64,000 nucleotides of DNA from Lepidodermella squamata (taxonomy: Eukaryota > Gastrotricha). The stretch is from positions 186,001 through 250,000 of the forward strand of contig JBLDXI010000016.1 of assembly GCA_047495785.1 (NCBI GenBank). Reading direction: 5' to 3'. Made by a program: the position numbers and the translations under genes. Under the pieces are notes generated by a model. The model made no database searches. It saw only the letters and a list, made by a program, of their open reading frames with translations, and was not told where the DNA came from. This document shows positions 52,711 through 64,000 of this stretch, one piece after another (position 1 is the first letter of the stretch; each line of letters opens with the position of its first letter).

Positions 52711-55700
52711 TCACTTGATTAATCCTAAGCATAGGTCGATGTTTCGGGCGAACGGGAAGTACTTGTTGTAACGATCGACCTGCATGTTCATGGGACATGG
52801 AGAAGCTTCATTCATTTCAAAAGGCAAGACTCACCTCCACTTCACCAGCATCGCACTTGCCATCACATCTTATCCCTCTGCTCGCTGATGAGCACTTCCT
52901 GGCAGTCTAATAACGCAAACTCGTGTTAAAGAAGTACTTAGCCAGAGGAAAATGAATCAAAATTACCGCTATGCCGCATTTATCCTCGTAAACAGCCCCG
53001 TGACTCAGGAATGTGAATTCAGTGGCGCTGTTGCACTGGCGACGGCAAGCTGTGAATCGCTTGGTGGCCTTGGATCCACATCGGAAGCGGATTTTATCCG
53101 ACACTGTATTGTTTGAGGTGGAATTCGTGCTATTTACTGATAAATTAAGACAAAGGCATTTAATGTTGGGAAGAATTGTTTGACAATTTTACCAGTTGAC
53201 AGAGCAATTGGAATGTCACAACTCTCGGTTTGGCTCCGAGCATCGTCTGTGAAGCAATAAGGACCAGTCGCTCGCGACTCGGGGTTTCGACAGAAATTTT
53301 TCGATTCGTTGACCAATCCGCGGGGGTATTGGAAATGCACGTAAAGATTCGTTGTAAAGTCTGGCGGAACGGGCCACGACTTGCACGTCAGGCCAGACTT
53401 AGTCGTCGAAACTTTGCCTTCGTAGTCGTAGCCACTCGCTGTCAGTCGCAGCTCAGTCTTGTCATCAGTCAGGCAGGATCGAGCAACGAGTCTGAATCCT
53501 TTACCAGGGCTCTTTGAGTTTGCTCTGAAGTGAACGACGGCTGTATTCCCAGCAGTCTCGTAAATTCTGCCTGAGCTAACGCCGTAAGAGCAGATTCGCA
53601 AGTAAGGTTTTGTGCCATCAATCGGATCGCGAAATTCGACGTAATCGAAGCACGATTCGTTTGTGGTTGAATAGCCGCTTCGCACTACGTATGAATACAC
53701 GATAATACATAACGATATTACAGGATGAATCAAATCGATGAAAACGTTAACGCTCACCCGCTCCGACAGTTAGATCAGGCTTGCCATCAAAACCAAACGC
53801 AATTCCAGCCTGAAATATTGAGAAAATAATTTTCATAGGATTCGAATTCAAAATATTATTACCTGACCACTGATAATTCGCCATGAGCAAACGGTACCTA
53901 AAGGGTAATTGTTGGGGTAGTTGGGTGATTCGATGAATTGCGAGACACACGGCTGCAGATTTATGACACCGCCGCAAGTTTCACCTGAGAAGGGAGGCAA
54001 AGCTTCGCACGTTGGACCACCGAAGCCGGGTGGGCACTTGCAGCTGCTGCAATTTCTAGGATCCTGATAGCCTCCGTATTTACAGCTCGGAACAGGTCCG
54101 CTGCATTGGGCTATGGAGATTACATTATTTGACCGATAACGAGTGAATTGTGGAGTTTGGCGTAGTTCAAATATTTTGCGGCAAATGAAAAACGTGTGAT
54201 GACTTGAAGCGGGACGATCCCTGGGTTCCTATTCCTAGTTTTCCTGTGGATTTCGAATTTTCAAAATTCAGGCCTCTTGGAGGGTCCCATTCCTCAATAG
54301 ACGGGAGACCCTTAACTGTCGCCAACAGGCTTATTGATTTAGGTTGACGTGGAAGCACTAGCTTCCATCCACAATTCCATCCACAATCTCGCAAGATTCC
54401 TCATCTCAGATAACCAAAAATCTCTACGACACATAAATAAATAACAGCATAATTTATTGCGCGACGGATTAATGCAATAAAACGTTTTAAGCGCGCTTTT
54501 TATAACATTTCAATTTCCACTCCTTGTTGATTGATCATTACGGCGTTATCAAAATCTATCGATTTCGATTCGAAAATTCCGCCAAACCCCACTTTTCTTT
54601 TGCTAACGGTCATTCTTGCTACTTTTCATAAGTGGAAAACTTACTTATCCTAACGCTCTAACGCTCAAACTAAACTCACTGCCGTATACAGTGAGCTGTG
54701 GAAAATCACTCGGAAAATCACTCACTCAAGCAGTCGCAGATCAAGTTGAAATATTTGAGGTTGTTAAATGAGGGTAGCGGCGCATTCATGGCACCAACGT
54801 AGCGCCAGTCCTTCGGCTGGAAATCACCATCGTCTTCGAGTGGATGCGTCATAGTAGCTGAGGCGTAGTCGAACGGCACCCCGGAGTCATTGAAGCCAGT
54901 TTGAAGATAGTATGCCCACCTTAGATTAAAAAAAGAAAGGGTAATGCAACGACTTTCGTTGGAAGGCTCACTTGTTATTCACGGCAATGACGTAAATATA
55001 ATCATCTCGATCAGGTCGAGTATGCTCTAATGGCTGAAAATTTGCAGATATATTAAAGACATGAAACTGATCAAATCAAGTTTGACTTACAATGCCCAGA
55101 ACGATGGCTAAGGAGCGATGAATTGCCTGTTTGAAAAACAGTTATCACAGGAGTACAAATGAGTAAAAAATGCTATCACGGGCTTTCTAAAACTGGGGTC
55201 GCCGGCCTTTTTGTGGGTCGCCGAGTCTGCTAGGGGTCGCGGGGGTCGCTTGATGATTTATCTAAAATTTGATTATTGCGAAAATATGGTTCAGTTTTAG
55301 TCACTCTTCCTAACAAGTCTTCCACAACAGCTTCGCTTCAAACTTATATTAGAGTGAAACCGGTAGAAAATGCGGTCGAGAGCCGAGTTCAGGTAAAGGT
55401 TCTTGAAGAAATTATGGGGATTATGGGGAATATTTTGAGATATTTTATGCTTGGAAGCCTAATAATTTTTAAGCATATTGGCGTGATCTTTTTGCAAAAA
55501 TTATGAATCATCACCCATGCAAAAAATGCAGCGATGATTCATAATTATTAGCTGTTGTTCGCACTAAGATTGTTTCCCGCACTGCTCGGGGTCACAGCCT
55601 GGTAAATAATTTTGGTTTGGGGTCGCCAAGGGTTAGGGGATGAGAAGCATCCAACAGTTTTCAAATATGAAGTGCATTTGTTGACTTACGTCTATTCTCG

Positions 55701-56493
55701 CATCGATATTGCTCGAGGATGTTCCAGCCTCGGTGGCCTGATCCGTACCTCTGAAAGATCATTTCAACTTTGAAAAACTGCCTATATTTTTCAAACAAGC
55801 TTACTCTTCTGTGGAGGCTTCGGACACCATTAGATATTCCTGCTTTGAGCTGTTTTCAATCTTGTAATCGAGGCAAGTGTGTTGCTTGTAGAAATTGAGC
55901 GCAGCCTCGAATTCAGCCACAAAATCAGGGGCTGTGAAGCAAAAAACAACTCAGAAGTAGAGACGAAACTATTAATGAATGTTCACTCACAAACTTTCGT
56001 ATAATATAGGCTGATAGGTTGAGGCCAACAGACAGACGATGCAGCCTTGAGACTTGGAATTTCGCCATCGCCGTGTCGCTGTGCCATATAGTTATCGAAC
56101 TTCTTCTTCGGCAAATTGTTTTCTCTGAAAGGCGCCTGTATTAAAAGATACGGAGGTTTTGATAAGCAACTTTATTTAACAACGAGGCCCAGTTATTATG
56201 ATAAATCATATGAATTTTAGTTATAATATAAAAATGACGTAATAAAACGAACAATAAAATTTGTGCAAAACACATCTTAACTCCAAAACCATTATAGAGG
56301 TTAAATTTTGAAACAAATTCGTAAGAAAATATAAATTTTATTTACCATGCTTTCGAAGATCGCGTTATCGGCTCTTGCAGGCTACAAATCAAACATCACA
56401 TTATTTTAAGCAACAAATCATGCACTACAAACGTACACTCATGGCTATAACCGAGATGAGGCAAGCCAATGGCAGCGAGAGAAGGTTGACCAT
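52711..56493 (-). CDS. Secreted pseudo-astacin: astacin-EGF-CUB-kringle protein lacking the zinc site (14 exons, 606 aa)
   Basis: Exons 5' to 3': 56437-56493, 56346-56381, 55991-56135, 55805-55931, 55690-55750, 55091-55126, 54972-55033, 54726-54919, 53863-54110, 53758-53809, 53193-53684, 52967-53136, 52835-52906, 52711-52779; all GT..AG, continuous frame. Leader 1-19 (ATG 56505 also possible). Astacin domain about 70-240: FEAALNFYKQHTCLDY, PLEHTRPDRDDYIY, GVPFDYASATMTH, NNLKYFNLICDCL. The position of HExxHxxGxxH reads RSLAIVLGIPL: all three His ligands and the catalytic Glu are gone. Then an EGF-like module (about 240-275), CUB (about 277-400), kringle-like domain (GYDYEGKVSTTKSGLTCKSW ... 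NFCRNP ... YCFTDD) without the usual last cysteine, and a Cys-rich tail. Expected to be extracellular and non-catalytic. 2.5 kb separates it from the nearest upstream LINE remnant. Confidence 0.8.
55445..55560. repeat. Dispersed repeat copy within intron, inverted relative to 58.03 kb
   Basis: Blocks tgatctttttgca.aaattatgaatcatca, then aaaaaatgcagcga and ataattattagct, recur in reverse orientation at about 58030-58130. This explains the unusually long intron 5 (563 bases) of the astacin-like gene. Family unknown. Confidence 0.6.
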
Positions 56494-56505
56494 TCTGAAT
56501 ACCAT

Positions 56506-58860
56506 TCTGAATACTCGAGAAAGCTTCGTCGATTCGCGTGAAATGATATATTTTACCGTCGAAATTAGACTTGAAACAGTTTGATTTGTTTGGATGAAAT
56601 GATTTACGTGCAAGTATACTGATTCGTGTTTTCGAAAATTGTTGTCGTAATTCGCACGAGCTACACACGAGCTTTTTTACACGCGATCATTAAATACACC
56701 ATTCATGTGCTTTTTGTCATTCATTTTTCAATCTCTAAAAAATTACTCTTAAAAAAATTGCTCTGCTTTTTGTAGCTTTTCAGCGAGGGAACCGATGGCC
56801 ATACCGCTTCTGCTGCTATCGACCACTCAATCACGCGGCCAATCCATCACCAGGCCATGTCAAACCCATACAAGGATCCCGCCTCCCCACCGGGTGCGTT
56901 CTTTGCGAAATACAGTGCTACCCCGCTATCTGCATGGGGGCCGGGTCCAGGGTCGTGCAATTATCGAGGGAGACAGCCAACGGGGGCTGTAAATGAGTCA
57001 GGGATTAAGTTTGAGCGAGTTGCTAGCCAGATGGCGCTGAACAAACAGTAAACATGACAACGCGTCTTGATTTTTTATTTCGCCTCTTGACCCTTTTTAT
57101 TCAGAGCGGAAAATCGCATCCACGAAAATTGTTTACGTTACCTCGTGATTTTTTGTACTAAGGCATTCACGATAAATATCAACTGTCTCGGCAACTGTTG
57201 GGACACCTGAGTTATCATTTTAAATTTAAAAATATTTAAATTTTCAAAAACTTTCAGAGTTAAATTTCAAGATCTAGGCTACCAGCTATCAACAGAAATA
57301 ACGACCGTATTTCATATGCAGAGGCGTAGGATCCCGGTAGAATAGTAATCATCGACAGGCAAATCGGCGGAGTGAAAGCCGGCCTAGTCGGAAAATCTGC
57401 CAGTAGCTCCCGCCGCCCCTCCCCGGGATGTTACGATTTTCAAAGTCAAATTCAAATAATTAAAATGATTAAAATATTGCACTTAATCGCTAGGATATTG
57501 AACAAATCAACGGTGAATAAGTAGACGCCAGTTTCATGCCAGTCTTGTCTTGTTATGAGAGTAAATCCATGTACTACGAAACACAGTTGCATCTCATAAT
57601 CAGAATGCGGAACTCTTGTTTGTCGACTCTGTGTTCATTTGCAAACAAAATGTTTTAGCCAGTGGCAAATTGGATCGCTGGCTAACTTCCGTTAGAACCC
57701 GTTTTACAGAGGTTAGTGGCCCAGCCTCAGCGATCCATAGAAAATAAACGCGTGCAGACCTTTCGAATAATATTTTTAAAATTTGCCAGTTATTATTTAG
57801 TAAAATATGTGTTGGCATATAGGATTTGACCAAGTTAACCTGTGGGACCGCTGATTAATAACGGTAACTAATTGGTCTGCCAACATCAGCAACATGGGTA
57901 TTTCATTGTGAATTGTGAATTCGGTCATTTAGGCATTTTTAGTTGAAAATTAGCTTTTTCGTGCTTTTCAATCCAGAACTTTCGTTCTATTAAGCCTATT
58001 GGAATGGTTTTACGACTTATTCAGCAGTGACATTTGAGCTAATAATTATCTTCGCTGCATTTTTTGCAAAGTGATGATTCATAATTTGTGCAAAAAGATC
58101 ACACCAAGCATAGATAATAATTAAGATCGGAACCTGCCATTGTGTCAACACTTCAAGGTGCAAAGGTCACCCTGTGCAAAGCTACATTTTGTGCGTTTTG
58201 TTGAGCCATGTGCGCCTAGCTAAATGCATGTAAAATCAAACCATTTTTAAATCCATTTTTTGAAAAACGTCATTTTTGTAATTTATTGGTAATTTGTGCC
58301 CTGGAACTGTTTTTCCGCTCTTTCAAACGAGACCAAGCTCGGATTCCTAGGACCTTCGCAAGGCCACCTAGATATTCGCAAAGTAGGTCACAAAATCACG
58401 AAGATCGAAATTGTTCGATTATGTCGGGGCGGAAAAAAATGTTGAAATGTGGTCGGAAAATTCCGGAAACAATTATTTCTTTTACCAGGATGGGCTAAGC
58501 TATCGAAATATATAACTGTTATCCATGTCCGATTTTTTGCTGGGAATTTTCCAGTAATTAAAGGGAAATTGTTGTAAGACTGCTCAATGCTCAATGAAGA
58601 GTTTTATTCAATTTTCAACTAAAATAAATCCCAGTTTTCAATGTATTAGATCACAACCCAATCGAAGAAGATAATTTTACCTTACTTGATGCCGATATGA
58701 TCGGCCTTAGACCCTATGGCGCATCATCAGTGGTACTTGAAAAGCGCGCGCCGAATATACGCCAAAATTCAGGCCGCCTAAGCTGTTAAGCGGCAAAACG
58801 CACTGTAGCAGGTGTTCGATCGGTTTATGATCAGCGCGATTATAGGTCGTGCTTAGAATT
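56506..58860. other. Intergenic; coding-like GC-rich island at 56.79-57.05 kb
   Basis: From about 56780 a GC-rich stretch follows a tttgtagcttttcag acceptor-like sequence and reads openly in two plus-strand frames (PYKDPASPPGAFFAKY ... and PYRFCCYRPLN ...). No family recognised; possibly an old transposon piece. The inverted dispersed repeat copy lies at 58030-58130. The rest is AT-rich. Confidence 0.35.
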
Positions 58861-58879
58861 GCAATTTAAGACGCTAGTG

Positions 58880-59630
58880 GTAGGCTGAACATGCGGCAAG
58901 TTCTGACTACAATGTACTGGCCAGCCGAGCTTCACAAATTAGACCGGACAAATCTGGTGTGGCGTAAACAAGCGCGCTTGTACCTATGTTTGGGAGGCAT
59001 AATCACTCATTTAGCGCGTATTCACTTAGTATACTTTATTTAAATAAACAATTGAGCAGTAAAATTTGAGCTGCGACATTTGCACTATGACAAATCATCA
59101 GCGTCAATCCAGCAGTGATTTTTATTCATTTATCCCACCTTTTTTCAAATGCAATATTTCATCTCAGCGAAATTTGCGCATTGACATTTGCGCAGGGACA
59201 TATCACAACACTACCCGGTGTCGCTACGGTGATGCCGAGAAAGAAACCCTCGACCCTCGCTCATGTGTTAGGCGCTTGTAAGCACAATAGCTTCCTCATC
59301 AACAAACGGCACAACACTGTGCGCAGAATGATTGATAATGCATTCAGAAGTCAAGGACACCGGGTGTATGAAGAAAGCCACTGCAGAGCCGGACCTGGGC
59401 GAAATCATCGTTTTCACATTCTCGTCATCAAGGGAAAATAAGGCCTGGGTATCGATCCAACAATCCGTTTCGAAGGACGAAACGATCAATTCGACACTGT
59501 TGACGAGGAGAAAAAATCAATTTACGAACCCTGTGCAAACGACATCTGTGAACAATGGAAGCTGGACGAAGTTACCGTGCAAGGACTCTACCGAAAAAAA
59601 TCTGACCGCTGATCACTACGTTCTTTATAG
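58880..59630 (+). mobile_element. Non-LTR retrotransposon C-terminus with restriction-like endonuclease, broken
   Basis: Plus-strand pieces in three frames: about 58885-59000 (MRQVLTTMYWPAEL), CRYGDAEKETL near 59220, then LAHVLGACKHNSFL ... RHNTVRRMI ... HRVYEESHCRAG ... FHILVI (59245-59435). A further frame gives GIDPTIRFEGRNDQFD and EEKKSIYEPC (59450-59540). The ETLxHVLGxC, RHxxV, VYEE and DPTIRFE series is characteristic of the zinc-knuckle and endonuclease end of R2/NeSL-like site-specific retroelements. Frameshifts and stops show that it is dead; no RT upstream. Confidence 0.65.
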
Positions 59631-59639
59631 TTATGTCAC

Positions 59640-60308
59640 ACAAATGAAAACATCCAATGAGGCGCCGGCTCAACGCGGATACGTGTTAGTCGGAGAAGTC
59701 GGCAGGGACTGACAGACATGAGCCCCCCGCGGTGACGTAATGACATTACGGCCGAGCCTGCCCAAGAAAAGATTGGCTTCGCTCGGCAACTGCTACGCTT
59801 TTTAGTTGTTGGCTGAATTTCCGGTATTTCTGGGGCCTAATCAATAAGGTATTTTTGGGATATCCACCTTGGCCTGGTAACTGGGGGTACGCTAACCCCA
59901 TTACCCCGGCCCATCGCGTGCTGGCTTTAGCTCTAGTAAGAAACGTCATTCCTCCATAAAGTTTGCCGAATTTTAGAAAAGTTAATATTCTGTACTGCGA
60001 TTAGCTCGAAATTGTGAAATTATCAACGTTACATCATAATACTTTTTGCAAGTTAGACTGAATCGAACCGAGTTTTACTAAGCAACGCAATAAACGATAA
60101 ACAGAGAATCTCTAGTTTAATCAAACATAACGAATCATAGTAAATAATGAGGCAGAATTGACTGGCCCGAATCGACATAGTTTTACTAAGCAACGCAATA
60201 AACGATAGACGACAATAGAGAGAATCCAAGAGAATCTCCGGCTTAACCGTAATGAATTATCAGTGAATAATGAGGCAGAGTTGTCGCCAACAGCTAGCGG
60301 ATTTCGGC
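59640..60308. other. Intergenic with a 60-bp direct repeat
   Basis: Blocks tttactaagcaacgcaataaacgata and gagaatctc..g.tta occur at about 60073-60120 and about 60180-60245, a local duplication including ataatgaggcagaatt / ataatgaggcagagtt. No gene. Confidence 0.5.
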
Positions 60309-63063
60309 TCAACTAATCAATCCCAAGCATAGGTCGATGTTTTTGGCGAACGGGAAGTACTTGTTGTATCGGCCGACCTGTTGGGTAAACAACAATTACA
60401 GTATCTCGCAGTTCACATTAGAAGCATAATCATCGACTTACCTCCAGCTCGCCAGCATCGCACTTGCCATCACATCTGTTGCCTCTGCTGGCTGAGAAAC
60501 ACTTTCTAGCAGTCTGGATAATGGATTAACATTTCATCTCATATGAGGATGAGGTAATCGTACATACCGCTCTTGGGCATTTGTCTTCGAAAACAGCCCC
60601 GTGACTCAGGAATGTGAATTCAGTTGCGCTGTTGCACTGGCGACGGCAAGCCGTGAAGCGCTTGCTGGCTTTGGACCCACAACGGAATCGAACCTTATCC
60701 GACGTTGGATCACTTGCTGTTCGATAAACGACGTAGGTTCAATGAATTTCAAATTCAATGAATTTAAATATTGAATTTAAATTGAATTGGATAGTGCAAT
60801 CGGAATGTCACAACTCTCGGTTTGGCTCCGAGCATCGTCTGTGAAGCAATAAGGACCTGTCGGTCGCGACTCGGGGTTTCGACAGAAATTTTGTGATTCG
60901 TTGACCAATCCGCGTGGGTATTGAAAATGCTCGTACAGTTTCGTTGTAAAGTCTGGCGGAACGGGCCACGACTTGCACGTCAGGCCAGACTTGGTCTTCG
61001 AAACTTTGCCTTCGTAGTCGTAGCCACTCGCTGTCAGTCGCAGCTCAGTCTTGTCATCTGTCAGGCAGGATCGAGCAACGAGTCTGAATCCTTTACCAGG
61101 GCTCTTTGAGTTTGCTCTGAAGTGAACGACGGCTGTATTCCCAGCAGTCTCGTAAATTCTGCCTGAGCTAACGCCGTAAGAGCAGATTCGCAAGTAAGGT
61201 TTTGTGCCATCAATCGGATCGCGAAATTCGACGTAATCTATGCACGATTCGTTTTTCGTCGACCAGCCATCACTCACTAGCATTAGTTAGAAAATTACGA
61301 TTACGACAGGTAAATCGCGATTCAGAAACTTGAACTACCAAATTTTTCACTTTTCCCCAACTTATTAAACTACTGCAGTCAGAAAACGATCCCACTTGGA
61401 AGCCGTTTAAAAAATTGTGAAATTATCAGCAACGACCGCACTGTTAGTATGTTTCCCTTGTTGAAATAAACACCCACCATCTCCAATGGTTAAATCAGGC
61501 TTGCCATCAAAACCAAACGCAATTCCAGGCTGAAGTATTGATAAAATAACTTTTATTAGATTCAAATTAAAAATCTGATTACCTGACCACTGATGATTCG
61601 CCATGAGCAAACGCTCCCTAAAGTGTAGTTGTTAGGATAGTTAGGCGATTCGATGACTTGCGAGACGCAGGGCTGGAGATTGATCACACCCCCACAAGTT
61701 TCACCTGGAAATGGAGGTAAAGCCTCGCAAGTTGGACCACCGAAGCCGGGCGGGCACTTGCAGATGGTGCAGTTTTTAGGATCCTGATAGCCACCGTATT
61801 TGCAGCTCGGAGCTGGACCATTGCATTGGGCTAAAATATAAGATAAGTGCGGAAATCGTAATAATAAAAATAGATAAAAATATACAGCATTGTCTATGAG
61901 TCTCCTTTCGAAAAAAATCTCCGCCTTCGATTGGCAGAATCACTCACCCAAGCAGTCGTAGATCATGTTGAAATATTTGAGGTTGTTGAACGATGGCAGC
62001 GGGGCATTCATTGCGCTTTACTACGATCTTTCGGTTGGAAATCTCCACCGGCGTAGAGTGGATGTAACATGGTAACCGAGGCGTAGTCGAACGGTATTCC
62101 AAAGTCATCGAAGTTAGTTTGGAGGTAGTTCGAAAAGCTAATTTTCGCAGAGTTTAAATAATGAAGCATCCATTCCTATGAGCTTGGCAGACTCACTAAG
62201 AACCGGGATTCATTACGCTGATGAACGTATCTCGATCTGGTCGCGTATGCTCTAGAGGCTGCAAGAATTTGAAAAAATTCACCCAACGGATTGAAAACTG
62301 ACGCAGGCCAACTTACAACGCCTATTCTGGTAGCAAAGGAGCGCTGAAAAGCCTGAATTGTAGGAAAGATTTAACCAAGATTTGTCGCATCGCAAGTTTT
62401 TCTATCTTGAGTTGATTTTACAACCTGATACTGCGATACTCATGACTAACATGAACTCGGAACTTGAGATTACAGAATGATAGGAAGGCCCAATAAAAAG
62501 CAGCTACCTCGGAGTTTTTTCTCGTAACAGACCTTTATCCCCGCATAAATGCTGCCACTTGTCTTTCCAGGCTCGAGGTACTGCTCTGTTCCACTGCATG
62601 AAAATTGCAAATTCATCATAGACGTAGTAGTCATTATTTATAAGAAGCTCACACTTCCGGGACAGCTTCGGTAACTTCTAGATAATTCGCGTTCGAGCTG
62701 TTCATAATCTGGAAATCGAAGCAAGTATGTTGCTTGTAGAAGTTGAGAGCGGCCTCGAATTCGACAATAAAGGCAGGTGCTATGAAGTAAAGGGGGAGAG
62801 TGACACGTTTTGATGCAAAATAGCTGTTACTCATAAACTGTTTTATAAACTATCCCGAGAGGCAGCGGCCAGCAAATTGGTGCAGCAGCCTGCAGACTTG
62901 GGCTTTCACCATCTCGACTGTTCTGAGATCCTCCACGCTGTGGCCGGCAATTGAATTAAGCTGTTTTCTTTTGTTTTCATCCAGTTATTCAGCAACTTAC
63001 ACTCATAACGATTGCCATGTTAATGCAAGCTATCGTCAGTGAGAGATCCCGCGAATAAAACAT
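60309..63063 (-). pseudogene. Pseudogene of the astacin-EGF-CUB-kringle gene, with a well-preserved CUB-kringle exon
   Basis: Exon remnants line up one-to-one with the intact gene: about 63004-63063 (leader), about 62834-62965, 62653-62779, 62533-62593, 62317-62352, 62197-62258, 61948-62137, 61583-61830, 61478-61529, about 60780-61276, 60568-60716, 60442-60513, 60309-60377. Lesions seen: a shift and stop in the third exon; its donor changed from gtttGTGAGT to gtttATGAGT; a net 4-base loss near 62015 that shifts the astacin frame to a TGA; and no usable GT after the kringle exon, so the frame runs to TAA at about 60777. The zinc site is also missing here (RSFATRIGVPL). The CUB-kringle exon is nearly identical to its partner although the astacin exons have diverged. 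Confidence 0.75.
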
Positions 63064-64000
63064 TTCCAGAAGTGAAAATATATTCTAAGCTAGGGCAAAA
63101 ATCAACTCGTGACAAGGTTCGATCTTGGATCCTGGAGGAATTTTGAAGATTTTCCACTAAAACGAATGTCCACGAACGAAAATTTACAGGCGAAGTAACA
63201 TTAAAATTAGAAAATAGAGAACATGTAAAGGTCCTGGTAAGACGAGCCTGTTCTCGTTCGAAATAGGGCACAATTTGGCGATGCTGCTTTTACATAGATG
63301 TGTCGGTAGATTAATTTTCGGTTAATTTTAATTTTGAAAAGTTCTAATTGTGGTGATCGTTATCCCGAACGGTCTTTACCTTGAATGACAGGTAAAGTCG
63401 CTTCAGGAAGGAGAGTGGAATAAGCTCAGGTAACAAATCCGATACAATAGTGTCAAATGTTATCCTATTTCACGCTACGTTATTTATCGAGCTGGAAAAA
63501 ATTGGAAATATAAATTTCGGTGTAAATGTATTTGCGAATTTCATGTTTTTTGTTTAGCACTTGTTTTTATGCTTTTATGAAAATCGGCGCGCGTTCAGTC
63601 AGCTGAGCCCACGCGATCAGAATAACTGTGCGTATTGCGCGTCATTCATTTGGTGATTTCGAACAACTGGGCAAGAGCTTTTTTGATCGATGTTCTTCAA
63701 CATTGATAAGCACATCACATTGGCAGCATCAAATTTAAGATCAGACACACATTGCAAACGCAATAATAATTCGATCAAAGAAATATCAATATCAGCAACA
63801 TTTTTTCTCAAGCATTTCCTTGAAAACATTTTTTATTTTACAATACAATTTAGAGATACTCGAATCATTTTTCCAGTCTGATGAAGTTACAACCGAAGTG
63901 TACTGGTTACTGTTCAGGAGATTTTAAAAGCTCGAGGTGCAAATCTACGAATAGCTCATTTACCAACAGATGATACATCTCGCGGAAGTCCCCGAAGCCC
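63064..64000. other. Right edge, no gene recognised
   Basis: AT-rich upstream DNA of the pseudogene; open frames at 63020-63271 and 63617-63881 have no recognisable features. Confidence 0.4.

Noticed and set aside
55127-55689. A missing astacin exon carrying HExxH in the long intron
   Set aside because: The pseudogene partner joins the homologous exons in the same phase without it, the flanking astacin motifs are contiguous, and the intron is explained by a repeat insertion.
57370-57412. A tiny receptor relic: agtgaaagccggcctagtcggaaaatctgccagtag resembles the reverse of the PDR-M2 coding region
   Set aside because: Only about 35 bases with a one-base slip, and no similarity beyond. Could be chance; not listed as a feature.
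1-64000. tRNA, rRNA or snRNA genes
   Set aside because: I looked for T-loop words (ggttcgaatcc type) and found none with a matching acceptor stem. No rRNA-like blocks.

Overview
The window looks like nuclear DNA of an invertebrate animal with a compact genome. Genes are dense, spliceosomal introns are mostly 50-200 bases with GT..AG ends and a TTTCAG-like acceptor, and the proteins are typically animal: Cys-loop ligand-gated ion channels, a class C GPCR and astacin/EGF/CUB/kringle proteins. Tc1/mariner-like, hAT and non-LTR retroelement remains are also present. I cannot name the species. A small-genome ecdysozoan (tardigrade, small crustacean, nematode) is my best guess, with low confidence.

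Layout. Positions 0.5-47.3 kb are dominated by a tandem family of 14 single-exon pentameric ligand-gated ion channel (pLGIC) genes, all on the minus strand, each about 375-390 codons. A fifteenth, much more divergent single-exon receptor lies on the plus strand (32.3-33.6 kb). A two-exon GABA-B-like class C GPCR lies on the plus strand inside the array (17.8-20.3 kb). The array shows repeated local duplication: an A-B gene pair at 6.4-9.4 kb recurs at 12.4-15.4 kb, and other close pairs are 10.7/29.7 kb, 33.8/44.4 kb and 25.9/46.2 kb. At 35-44 kb the array is interrupted by mobile DNA: a CCGTATT-ended MITE, a 4.2-kb nested Tc1/mariner-like insertion carrying a 191-bp satellite array, and a 768-bp hAT-type element with a clean 8-bp target duplication. 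The nested insertion splits a relict copy of the plus-strand receptor. At 47.7-50.5 kb are a small four-helix membrane protein gene and a conventional five-exon nicotinic-like receptor subunit. At 52.7-63.1 kb are two tandem minus-strand genes for astacin-EGF-CUB-kringle proteins. The first is intact but has lost every zinc-binding residue; the second is a pseudogene whose CUB-kringle exon remains almost perfect. The left edge (3-6 kb) holds a small secreted Cys-rich protein gene and transposon debris.

How it may work. The array receptors keep the pLGIC fold signals: signal peptide, 13-residue Cys-loop, four membrane helices and the 9' leucine gate. They lack the classical acetylcholine-binding aromatic residues and vicinal cysteines. 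They have a hybrid Pro-Asp-Arg motif at the inner mouth of the pore, a very short M3-M4 loop and an extra N-terminal cysteine module. Intronless, clustered, fast-duplicating Cys-loop receptors without an acetylcholine site recall the chemotactile receptors of cephalopods, so an environmental chemoreceptor family is the most attractive reading. That is inference, not shown by the sequence. Splice-acceptor-like sequence just upstream of many start codons suggests spliced or trans-spliced leaders on otherwise intronless genes.
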